Assembly: GCA_013331415.1 (NCBI GenBank)
Contig: DUGL01000019.1
Location: 1 to 7,306, forward strand
DNA: 7,306 bases
Source of the DNA: Methanoregulaceae archaeon
GTDB lineage: Archaea > Halobacteriota > Methanomicrobia > Methanomicrobiales > Methanospirillaceae
Direction: 5' to 3'
Shown piece after piece: positions 1 through 6,033 of this stretch; position 1 is the first letter of the stretch; every line of letters begins with the position of its first letter. The position numbers and the translations under genes are program-made. The notes beneath the pieces are model-generated. The model saw only the letters and a list, made by a program, of their open reading frames with translations, searched no databases and had not been told where the DNA came from.

Positions 1-1352
1 TTATCTACGACGTCAGCTTCAACGCCCGGAATCGGTTTGCCGGCAAAGCCCGGGCGCATCGGCTCGCCTATCATGGTGGTGATCATCTGCATACCGGTCT
101 CGGTCTGCCACCAGGTGTCAACGATCGGGCATCTGTCCTTCCCTATTGTATGGTAATACCACTCGAAGGCCTCAGGATTCAGGGGCTCCCCAACGGAACC
201 GATGAGCCGTAGCGAACTCAGGTCGTATTTGTTCGGCCAGCTCTCGCCCATTTTCATGAACATGCGGATTGCTGTTGGAGCGGTGTAGAAGATGGTGATC
301 TTCTGCTCCTCGACCAGTTTCCAGAAGCTGCCTGCGTCGGGATAATCCGGAGTCAGTTCAGATAAAAAGACCGTCGCACCGGTAGCAAGCGGCCCGTACA
401 CGATGTAGCTGTGGCCGGTAATCCAGCCCGGATCTGCTGTACACCAGAAGACATCCTCGTCTTTTATGTCGAAGACGTACTTGCTGGTGTAATGGGTTCC
501 CACCATGTACCCGGCACAGGTATGTACGATGCCTTTTGGCTTCCCGGTTGACCCGCTCGTATACAGAATAAAGAATGGATCTTCGGCATCCATCTCTTCT
601 GCAGGGCATTCTGCGGGCACATCCTCCATAATCTCGTAAAAATCAAGTTCGAGATCAGGCTGGAGTTCCACGAGAGGTTCCTTTCGTCTCAGTACAATAA
701 CGTGCTCCACGGTAGGGGCAGTATCGATTGCTTCGTCAACAATCGACTTTAACTGTATTGCCTTGCCACGGCGCAGGCTGACATCTGCGGTGATGACTAC
801 TTTTGCTCCTGCGTCCTGGATCCGCATATTCAGGGCTGCCGCACCAAAACCTCCGAACACAACACTGTGAACAGCCCCGATACGTGCGCAAGCGAGCATT
901 GCGATGATCTGTTCGGGCACGAGGGGCATATAAATACAGACACAGTCTCCCTTCGTAACGCCGATCTTCTTCAGAGCGTTTGCAAACCGCATCACCTGTG
1001 AGAGCAGTTGCTGGTAGGTATAGATCTTCTCTGCCCCCTGCTCCCCTCTCCAGATCAACGCCGCCTTGTTGCGCCGGTGGTTCTTCACCTGGCGGTCAAG
1101 ACAGTTAGCCGTAATGTTGAGTTTGGCGTTGGTGAACCACTTCGCATACGGATACTTCCAGTCCAGAACGGCGTCCCATGGCCGAATCCATTCGAGATCG
1201 TGAGCTATTTTACTCCAGAATGCATCTGGATCCGCAAGGAATTCATTGTATGCTTTCTGGTAGTCACCAAGCCACGAATTTTGCTTGTATGTAGCATCCG
1301 GCGTGTAATACTTCTCATTTTCCACTAACTTGACATCAAATGATTCCTTCAT
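1..1352 (-). CDS. acs: Acetyl-CoA synthetase, AMP-forming (partial, 3' end outside the window)
   Basis: This is the first 450 codons of an acetate-CoA ligase, which converts acetate, ATP and CoA to acetyl-CoA, AMP and PPi in the cytoplasm through an acetyl-adenylate. It is a member of the ANL adenylate-forming superfamily. The A3 P-loop YTSGSTGKPKG lies at residues 264-274 and the A5 motif DTWWQTETG at 412-420. The acetate-pocket residues known from the Salmonella enzyme appear here as Ile311, Thr312, Val387 and Trp415, offset by only one residue; Trp at the last position is the usual mark of acetate preference. That near-identical numbering supports the chosen ATG, as does a GGTG ribosome site 9-12 bases upstream. 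In-frame ATGs also exist at 1406 and 1472. The C-terminal lid with the catalytic lysine is outside the window. The gene could serve acetate assimilation or acetoclastic growth, which the window cannot distinguish. Confidence 0.96.
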   Translation of the reverse strand, partial: MKESFDVKLVENEKYYTPDATYKQNSWLGDYQKAYNEFLADPDAFWSKIAHDLEWIRPWDAVLDWKYPYAKWFTNAKLNITANCLDRQVKNHRRNKAALIWRGEQGAEKIYTYQQLLSQVMRFANALKKIGVTKGDCVCIYMPLVPEQIIAMLACARIGAVHSVVFGGFGAAALNMRIQDAGAKVVITADVSLRRGKAIQLKSIVDEAIDTAPTVEHVIVLRRKEPLVELQPDLELDFYEIMEDVPAECPAEEMDAEDPFFILYTSGSTGKPKGIVHTCAGYMVGTHYTSKYVFDIKDEDVFWCTADPGWITGHSYIVYGPLATGATVFLSELTPDYPDAGSFWKLVEEQKITIFYTAPTAIRMFMKMGESWPNKYDLSSLRLIGSVGEPLNPEAFEWYYHTIGKDRCPIVDTWWQTETGMQMITTMIGEPMRPGFAGKPIPGVEADVVD

Positions 1353-1531
1353 TCTTTTCGCACCTTTGTCCAGCAATGATTGCACAACTGTTGAACCCGA
1401 TTTCATCAGATCCAGCTGGCATTCCTGATATCCGGCATCTTGATATGACCTCTTCTTGACCGAGCATACCATCCGGTATCTGCATTACAATCGCACAAGG
1501 ATTCGTAGAGAGACCCCGTCACACAAAATGC

Positions 1532-1549
1532 AGAAGTCAAAAGACTTCT
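1532..1549 (-). other. Hairpin in the presumed acs leader
   Basis: A perfect inverted repeat with 7-bp arms (AGAAGTC / GACTTCT) flanks a four-base spacer. On the acs strand the loop reads TTTT. It lies 180-197 bases upstream of the acs start codon, inside the transcript if transcription begins near 1640. It could be a small RNA structure in the leader or a chance repeat. It is not followed by a T-run, so it is unlikely to be a terminator. Confidence 0.35.
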
Positions 1550-1635
1550 TCGACATATACGCAGGAAGAGAACCTGCTATTGATTCCCGTTTTCTCTTTT
1601 CGTGGTTAACTTCACCTTTATGGATCCACCACCTC

Positions 1636-1661
1636 TTCTATCATGATTAATCATGATAGAA
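1636..1661. repeat. Perfect 26-bp palindrome, candidate operator
   Basis: The arm TTCTATCATGATT is followed immediately by its exact reverse complement, giving 26 bp of uninterrupted dyad symmetry. It abuts an AT-rich TATA-like element at 1662-1673. For the minus-strand acs gene it would cover the expected transcription start, the position of a repressor site. For a plus-strand transcript it would sit just upstream of the TATA box, where an activator or repressor could bind. Symmetry of this length in non-coding DNA is most simply read as a dimeric regulator's binding site; the regulator is unknown. Confidence 0.6.
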
Positions 1662-1673
1662 TAAAAATATTTT
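1662..1673 (-). promoter_or_regulatory. TATA-like element, probable acs promoter
   Basis: The run TAAAAATATTTT is the most AT-rich stretch in the acs upstream region and resembles an archaeal TATA box on either strand. Read toward acs, a start site about 25 bases further on would fall near 1643, inside the 26-bp palindrome, giving a leader of about 290 bases. No better TATA-like element was seen closer to acs. The assignment is an inference, and the element could also serve a plus-strand transcript. Confidence 0.4.
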
Positions 1674-1861
1674 GGTTGATGTGATTCCGCCTCGATTGTT
1701 ACCTGTGCAAACCTATATTACTTAAGATCTACCCTTTCCAGGGGGCAGAAAAAAAGTGGTTGAGTTCCCCAAATTCGCGCGATGTAATCTGCGAGGTGCG
1801 GGTTATACAGCGTGTGGTGAGGAGCAGGCGATGAAACCATGGGCGTGGTACTTCAATCTCT

Positions 1862-2200
1862 TCACAACCTCTCCGATCCAGTACGTTGCAGGCCCAATTC
1901 GATCTCAAGGGCCTCAAGATAACGCGTGGTGTCATTCAGGATGCAACGATAGTTACCGCATCGTCGGAAAAGGGTTGTGTAGTCTGCTGATCTCAGATTG
2001 GGAATGAATGTCGATAGTTTCCGGGAATATCCCTCCATCTGCCTGTACGGCATCTGAAGGAAGAGATGTATGCAGGCCATCCATTGGATGAACGGTTCAG
2101 GATAGAGGAATGGACGGCCATGGTAGCCTGACGACACCGTCCTGGCCAATGGAATCGTACCTGCGCTCCCGTTTCGGATCCCTGCACGAAAACCGAACAA
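1862..2200 (-). pseudogene. IS5-like transposase, decayed N-terminal fragment
   Basis: A minus-strand frame of up to 112 codons carries a block resembling the N-terminal domain of IS5-family DDE transposases. From residue 27 it reads HGRPFLYPEPFIQW, then MPYRQMEGYSRKL, then SADYTTLFRRC, ending near residue 81 (bases 2125-1958). In the family these correspond to the G-R-P/Y-P-F stretch, the YRQ-EGF helix and the PDYTT-RR motif just before the first catalytic aspartate. The frame then loses similarity and stops at 1862. No DDE catalytic residues are visible in any minus-strand frame down to about 1740, so it is a non-functional remnant. There is no proper start (only TTG) and I could not identify terminal inverted repeats. 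Confidence 0.65.
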
Positions 2201-2244
2201 ATGACGGGCAAAGAGACTCGTTCCGATGCTTCTTCGGCTCGGAG

Positions 2245-2274
2245 TTATACCGACCTAACCGGCTATTCATTTTC
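2245..2274 (+). promoter_or_regulatory. Candidate promoter of the feo operon (TATA-like, leaderless)
   Basis: TTATA at 2245-2249 is centred 28 bases before the feoA ATG, the spacing expected if transcription starts at or next to the start codon. This agrees with the absence of a ribosome site directly before that ATG. Between them lies CCTAACC, which resembles half of a DtxR/IdeR box. A 6-bp inverted repeat (ATTCAT, 2265-2270, and ATGAAT, 2275-2280) straddles the start. Both are weak signals and are offered as inference. Confidence 0.35.
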
Positions 2275-2562
2275 ATGAATCAGCACGATCACCTGCAGAA
2301 ATCCAGCGATTCGTCCGGAACGGTCACCACCCTCGACAAGGTCCCCGCACCGGGGAAATGCCGGGTTGTCGCGGTGCCTGCCCGGGGCCCCTTCCGCACG
2401 AGACTGCTCGCGATGGGGTTCGTCCCGGGAGCCGGGATCGAGGTCCTCCGGGCTGCCCCCCTGGGCGACCCGGTCGAGTACCGGGTGAAAGGGTACTGCA
2501 TATCGCTCCGGAAAGAAGAGGCACGGCTCATCTCGGTCTCGACCGGAGGGGTGGACCCGTGA
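2275..2562 (+). CDS. feoA: Ferrous iron transport protein FeoA
   Basis: This 95-residue protein is a small cytosolic SH3-like FeoA-domain protein thought to bind FeoB and modulate Fe(II) uptake. The domain spans roughly residues 19-87. Its diagnostic motifs are RTRLLAMGFVPG (41-52), the APLGDP turn (61-66) and YRVKGYCISLRKEEARLI (69-86). The frame stays open upstream to 2110, but those 55 codons cover low-quality spacer next to the IS remnant and show no FeoA similarity, so the ATG at 2275 is preferred. The protein then has about 18 residues before the domain, a little longer than typical FeoA. It is the first gene of the operon, and its TGA overlaps the GTG of the next gene. No ribosome site precedes the ATG, which fits a leaderless message. 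Confidence 0.9.
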   Translation: MNQHDHLQKSSDSSGTVTTLDKVPAPGKCRVVAVPARGPFRTRLLAMGFVPGAGIEVLRAAPLGDPVEYRVKGYCISLRKEEARLISVSTGGVDP

Positions 2563-2792
2563 CGGGACTGCCCCTGGCCTTCGTCCCGGCCGGGCGGAAA
2601 GTGACGGTCTCAGAAGTCAGGGCCGGACCCGGGATGTTCCGGCGTCTGTCATCCATGGGCCTTCACCCCTCTTCACTCGTGGAGGTGGTCTGTGCCGACC
2701 GCGGTTCCCTGATCGTGGCGGTCGCCGGGTGCCGGTATGCCCTCTCCCGCGGGATGGCCATGAAAGTCATGGTGCAGGAGGAGGGTGCCTGA
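2559..2792 (+). CDS. feoA: Second, divergent FeoA-domain protein
   Basis: This 77-residue protein starts at GTG and overlaps the upstream stop by four bases (GTGA). It is preceded by a strong purine-rich ribosome site, GGAGGGGTGG at 2545-2554. The FeoA fold is recognisable from the order of strands: AGRKVTVSEVRAGPGMFRRL (11-30), SSMGLHPSSLVEVV (31-44), then a short GSLIVAVAGCRYALSRGMA segment (49-67) in place of the usual GDPIE-RV-GY-SLRKEEA. It therefore keeps the M-G-L turn but has lost the most conserved features of the core. Its stop overlaps the feoB ATG by one base (TGATG), so translation of both is likely coupled. Tandem FeoA genes or domains are known in other organisms; a distinct role for this copy is inference. 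Confidence 0.85.
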   Translation: MTGLPLAFVPAGRKVTVSEVRAGPGMFRRLSSMGLHPSSLVEVVCADRGSLIVAVAGCRYALSRGMAMKVMVQEEGA

Positions 2793-4795
2793 TGTCAAAG
2801 AAGATCACGATCGCGCTCGCCGGAAACCCGAACGTCGGGAAGAGCACCCTGTTCACCGCGATCACCGGGAAACGGCAGCACACCGGGAACTGGCCCGGCG
2901 TCACCGTGGAGAAGAAGAGCGGGTCGGTCCGCCACCATGATACCGATATCGAGGTCGTCGACCTCCCCGGCACCTACAGCCTCACCGCCTATTCCCAGGA
3001 CGAGGTCATCGCCCGGGACTTCATCATCGACGGGAAGCCGGACGTGGTGGTCCAGGTGGTCGATGCCACGAGCCTTGAGCGGAACCTGTACCTGACCACC
3101 CAGCTCTCGGAGCTCGGCGTCCCGCTGGTCATCGCCCTGAACATGGCGGATATGGCCGAACAGCGGGGCGATGTCATCGACCTGCAGAAGATGTCCAAAT
3201 ACCTGGAGATACCGGTGGTCCGGACCGTCGGGAGCAAAGGGGAGGGGATCGGGGGGCTGCTCGATGCCGTCGTCAGGGAATCCGGCACCTCTCCCCACCA
3301 CGAACATTCAATCGGCTACGGTGACCGGGTCGAACCGGTGATTGCCGACCTGATCGAAGCTCTCCGGCAGGACCCGGCGCTCACCTCGCGCTACCCGCCG
3401 CGCTGGCTCGCGGTCCGGCTCCTGGAAGGGGACGAGGACGCGGAGAAGAAGATCAAGGTGAGCAGAGCGAGGGATGCCATCTACTCCATTCTCTCGGGGA
3501 TCGATGCCGGCGAGTACGAGGCCCTGATGGCCGACCGCCGGTACGAGGTCATCGCTGCGGTCCTCCCGCAGGTGTGTACGACCTGCGTCGGGGAGATGAC
3601 GGCATCCGATCTCATCGACCGTGTGGTCACCAGCAGGTACCTCGGCATCCCCATCTTCCTTGTCCTGATGTGGGGTGCTTTCGAGCTGACCTTCACCGTT
3701 GCATCCCCGTTCATGGCAATGATCGAAGCAGTGCAGGAGTACCTTGCCGGCGTAGCGGCAGGTATCCAGCCCGGGTGGCTGGCCACCCTGATCGGCGACG
3801 GCCTGATCGGCGGAGTGGGATCGGTCCTGATCTTTTTACCCAACATCTTCATCCTGCTCTTCCTCCTCGCAATCCTCGAAGACTCGGGATACCTGGCCCG
3901 GGCGGCCTTTGTCATGGACCGCCTGATGTACTCCATCGGCCTCCCTGGTCGGTCGTTCATCCCGATGATCGTCGGCTTCGGGTGCAACGTCCCGGCGATT
4001 ATGGCCACCCGGACCATCGAGGATACATCTGACCGGCTGATCACCATCCTGATCAACCCCTTCATCTCCTGCGGGGCACGCCTGCCGGTGTTCGTCCTCT
4101 TTGCCGGGCTGTTCTTCCCGGAGAACCCGGGCACGGTGATCTTCGGGCTCTACGTGCTCGGCATCGTGGTGGCAATCGCCTCGGCAAAGCTCTTCCGGGC
4201 GACCATCCTCCCCGGGAAACCCGCCCCGTTCCTGATGGAAATGCCTCCCTACCGCCTCCCGACAGCGATGACCTCGGTCCGGCACATGTGGGACCGGGGG
4301 TCGATGTATATCCGCAAGGCCGGAGGGATCATCCTGATTGGGGCCCTCGTCATCTGGGCACTGGCAGCCTCCCCCGCCGGGGTCGAGTACGGCAGCGCTG
4401 CAAGTTATGCCGGCATGATCGGGCAGGCCGTCCAGCCGCTCTTCGCGCCGCTCGGATTCAATTGGGAGATGACCGTCTCCCTCATCTTTGGGTTCGTGGC
4501 CAAGGAGATCGTGATCGCGTCGCTTGGCACCCTCTATGGCGTAGGCGAGGATGCCGGGGCGCTTGAAGGCGCCCTCCTCGCCGATCCGGCGCTGGGCTCC
4601 ATCACGGCGCTGGCCTTCATGGTCTTCGTCCTCCTCTACCTGCCCTGCATCGCCACCATGGCCGTCATCCGGAAGGAGACCGGGTCATGGAAGTGGACCG
4701 CGTTCTCGATAGTCTTCGGAACCGCGGTTGCCTACCTTGCCGCGTTCATCATCGCCCGGGGAGGCGCTCTCCTTTTTGGGGGTGTGATACCATGA
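2792..4795 (+). CDS. feoB: Ferrous iron transporter FeoB
   Basis: This 667-residue permease takes up Fe(II) across the cytoplasmic membrane. An N-terminal cytosolic G domain carries G1 GNPNVGKST (11-19), G2 Thr38 in WPGVTVEKK, G3 DLPG (57-60), G4 NMAD (117-120) and a G5-like GSKGEG (147-152). A helical linker follows to about residue 280, then a polytopic membrane domain. Conserved membrane signatures are FLPNIFILLFLLAILEDSGY (348-367), the gate FGCNVPAIMATR with Cys398, NPFISCGARLP with Cys427, FVAKEIVIASLGTLYG, and YLPCIATMAVIRKETGSWKW with Cys619. Length is shorter than the 773 residues of E. coli FeoB, as is common outside enterobacteria. The start chosen has the ribosome site GGAGGAGG just upstream; an ATG at 2729 in the same frame would only add residues overlapping the previous gene. 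A CTTC motif (Cys262, Cys265) in the linker is unusual. Confidence 0.98.
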   Translation: MSKKITIALAGNPNVGKSTLFTAITGKRQHTGNWPGVTVEKKSGSVRHHDTDIEVVDLPGTYSLTAYSQDEVIARDFIIDGKPDVVVQVVDATSLERNLYLTTQLSELGVPLVIALNMADMAEQRGDVIDLQKMSKYLEIPVVRTVGSKGEGIGGLLDAVVRESGTSPHHEHSIGYGDRVEPVIADLIEALRQDPALTSRYPPRWLAVRLLEGDEDAEKKIKVSRARDAIYSILSGIDAGEYEALMADRRYEVIAAVLPQVCTTCVGEMTASDLIDRVVTSRYLGIPIFLVLMWGAFELTFTVASPFMAMIEAVQEYLAGVAAGIQPGWLATLIGDGLIGGVGSVLIFLPNIFILLFLLAILEDSGYLARAAFVMDRLMYSIGLPGRSFIPMIVGFGCNVPAIMATRTIEDTSDRLITILINPFISCGARLPVFVLFAGLFFPENPGTVIFGLYVLGIVVAIASAKLFRATILPGKPAPFLMEMPPYRLPTAMTSVRHMWDRGSMYIRKAGGIILIGALVIWALAASPAGVEYGSAASYAGMIGQAVQPLFAPLGFNWEMTVSLIFGFVAKEIVIASLGTLYGVGEDAGALEGALLADPALGSITALAFMVFVLLYLPCIATMAVIRKETGSWKWTAFSIVFGTAVAYLAAFIIARGGALLFGGVIP

Positions 4796-5220
4796 AAAAC
4801 AGCATCAAGCTGTTTTTTTCGGGAATCATGGGGGCACTCTACCTTGGTTGCGGGTTCCTCGAGATCGGGTTCTGGATCGTTCCCGGACTGGCCGCCATGG
4901 AAGTCGTACCAGCGGATATCCTTGGCGGGTTCGTGCTTTGCGTGATCGGCCTCGTCTTTCTTGCAGGAGTGCCGGGACTGCGGTCCGGGACACCCGGGGC
5001 CATCGCCTACCTGTTTGTCGGGCTGCTCCTCTCCCTGGCATTCGGCCTCGTTGCCTTCCTGGCTATCGGTGCCGGGTGGCTGGAGACCGCCCTCTTCGGG
5101 GACCTGTCGGAGTGGTCCGCGGCAGAGATGGCGGTGCCGATGCTCTATCTCGCGCTCGGGTCCATGGCCGGGTATGCTGCCTGGGGCAGGGAGTTCTTCC
5201 GGGGGGTCGCCCGTGCCTGA
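4792..5220 (+). CDS. Four-helix membrane protein of unknown function, in the feo operon
   Basis: I do not recognise this 142-residue protein. It is strongly hydrophobic with four likely membrane segments at about residues 7-34, 41-61, 68-95 and 113-131. Short polar stretches separate them: an RSGTPG loop near 64-69 and an acidic FGDLSEWSAAE loop at 102-112. The C-terminal tail (GREFFRGVARA) is positively charged, which suggests it is cytoplasmic. There are single cysteines at 20 and 50 and no obvious metal-binding cluster. Its ATG overlaps the feoB stop (ATGA) and its own end overlaps the feoC-like gene by eight bases, so it should be made together with FeoB. It could be an accessory or assembly subunit of the Feo permease, but that rests only on position. 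Confidence 0.82.
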   Translation: MKNSIKLFFSGIMGALYLGCGFLEIGFWIVPGLAAMEVVPADILGGFVLCVIGLVFLAGVPGLRSGTPGAIAYLFVGLLLSLAFGLVAFLAIGAGWLETALFGDLSEWSAAEMAVPMLYLALGSMAGYAAWGREFFRGVARA

Positions 5221-5536
5221 CCGGCGGGGGTCCATCCCGTGCATCCTGCGGATGATCCGGGAGAACCGCTTCTCTGCCGCAGGGCTTGCCGCTGCTCTCG
5301 GCCTCACCCAGGATCAGCTCGGGGACCGCCTTGCGCTGATGGTGCGGCAGGGATACCTGGCCAGGGTGGATGCAGGCAGTCCGGGAACCGGGAAGTGTGC
5401 ATGCCGGTGCTGCTGTCAGCCCTGCAGTGAGCGTGCCGCCTCCCCTACTGGGTATCGACTGACAGAGAAGGGTCGCAGGGTCGCTTCCATGGAGAGTGAT
5501 CCGCTCACCTCGCGGGTACAGGGAGAGACGGGATGA
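5213..5536 (+). CDS. feoC: FeoC-like winged-helix protein with a cysteine cluster
   Basis: This 107-residue protein matches the FeoC layout: an N-terminal winged-helix (residues about 7-52, with the helix-turn-helix SAAGLAAALGLTQDQLGDRL and the wing QGYLARVDAG), followed by a cysteine-rich loop. The loop reads KCACRCCCQPC, with Cys62, 64, 66, 67, 68 and 71. In known FeoC proteins about four cysteines in this loop carry an iron-sulfur cluster. FeoC is a small cytosolic partner of FeoB, and in enterobacteria it has been linked to FeoB stability. After the loop, GYRLTEKGRRVA looks like the second half of a winged-helix wing, so the loop may be inserted in the wing. The GTG start has GGGGGGT about six bases upstream and overlaps the previous gene by eight bases. 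The symbol is assigned by layout and context, since FeoC sequences diverge strongly. Confidence 0.75.
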   Translation: MPDRRGSIPCILRMIRENRFSAAGLAAALGLTQDQLGDRLALMVRQGYLARVDAGSPGTGKCACRCCCQPCSERAASPTGYRLTEKGRRVASMESDPLTSRVQGETG

Positions 5537-5540
5537 TGAC

Positions 5541-5548
5541 GGGAGGAG
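5541..5548 (+). promoter_or_regulatory. Ribosome binding site deciding the DtxR/MntR-family start
   Basis: GGGAGGAG lies just before the ATG at 5551 and is the best ribosome site near the start of this gene. It favours 5551 over the upstream in-frame ATGs at 5533 and 5536, which would place this site inside the coding region. Confidence 0.55.
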
Positions 5549-5550
5549 AA

Positions 5551-6033
5551 ATGCCCAACCTTTTTGCCCATCAGCGATATCAGGGATATGTGCACACCCT
5601 GACAGAGACGGCCGAAGATTACCTGGAAGCGATCCTGAACGTTGTGCTTGAAAAGGGGTATGCAAAGACCCGGGACGTGGCGCACGAACTCGGGGTCAGG
5701 CCCCCGAGTGTGGTAGAGATGTTCCAGAAACTGGATGCGATCGGGCTCGTGGAGTACCGAAGGTATGAAGGGGTGGTCCTCACACCGCGGGGACGGCAGA
5801 TCGCGGAAGTGATCAAGTCCCGCCACGATACACTCAAGCGGTTCCTCACCCTGATCCAGGTGCCCCAAGAGATCGCCGAAAAAGACGCCTGCGCAATGGA
5901 GCATGAACTGAGCGAGGAGAGTATCGAACAGATACGATCCTTCATCGATTTCATCGACTCCGCGCCATCACGAAAGGATCTGGTTCTGGAGTTCCAGTAC
6001 TTCTGCAAAACCCGTCCAAAGGAAAAGTCATGA
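5551..6033 (+). CDS. DtxR/MntR-family metal-dependent transcriptional regulator
   Basis: This 160-residue DNA-binding protein most likely represses the feo operon when Fe(II) is plentiful. The winged helix spans about residues 17-80, with the recognition helix near RPPSVVEMFQKLDAIGLV and the wing YEGVVLTPRG. The dimerisation and metal region follows, ending near 130. Metal ligands align with B. subtilis MntR at exact spacing: Asp23, Glu26, His92, Cys114, Glu117, His118 for MntR D8, E11, H77, E99, E102, H103. The Cys in place of Glu99 is the DtxR/IdeR-type residue of iron-responsive members. There is no C-terminal SH3-like domain, so the protein is MntR-sized. It is the last gene of the operon, beginning 14 bases after the feoC-like stop if the ATG at 5551 is used, or overlapping it if 5533 is used. 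Target and effector are inferred from the family and location. Confidence 0.9.
   Translation: MPNLFAHQRYQGYVHTLTETAEDYLEAILNVVLEKGYAKTRDVAHELGVRPPSVVEMFQKLDAIGLVEYRRYEGVVLTPRGRQIAEVIKSRHDTLKRFLTLIQVPQEIAEKDACAMEHELSEESIEQIRSFIDFIDSAPSRKDLVLEFQYFCKTRPKEKS

Larger units (their letters stand above)
1353..2274. other. Long intergenic region between divergent acs and feo operon
   Basis: About 920 bases separate the acs start from the feoA start. I see no intact gene here. Open frames on the plus strand (around 1456-1650 and 1756-2007) lack ribosome sites and recognisable protein features. The part nearest acs (1353-1680) appears to be its promoter and leader. The part nearest feoA (about 1860-2200) is a transposase remnant. 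Between them, 1680-1860 has an AT-rich patch with TATATTA at 1714-1720 but no gene that it would serve. I found no convincing tRNA, CRISPR or tandem repeats. Confidence 0.7.

Noticed and set aside
1336..1485. 49-codon minus-strand frame overlapping the acs start
   Set aside because: It has no ribosome site and no recognisable features, so it is not listed as a gene; it is kept only as part of the leader observation.
1456..1650. 64-codon plus-strand open frame upstream of the palindrome
   Set aside because: It begins with TTG, has no ribosome site or recognisable domain, and runs antisense through the probable acs leader and into the palindrome.
1756..2007. 83-codon plus-strand open frame
   Set aside because: It lies largely opposite the transposase remnant, lacks a ribosome site and shows no family-like pattern.
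2110..2274. 55-codon N-terminal extension of FeoA
   Set aside because: The extension is in frame but has no FeoA similarity, lies opposite the transposase remnant, and would place the TATA-like element inside the gene.
2795..3307. Long minus-strand open frames opposite feoB (also 3481-4134 and 3836-4285)
   Set aside because: They are by-products of GC-rich coding on the plus strand, rich in Arg, Pro, Gly and Asp, with no family resemblance.
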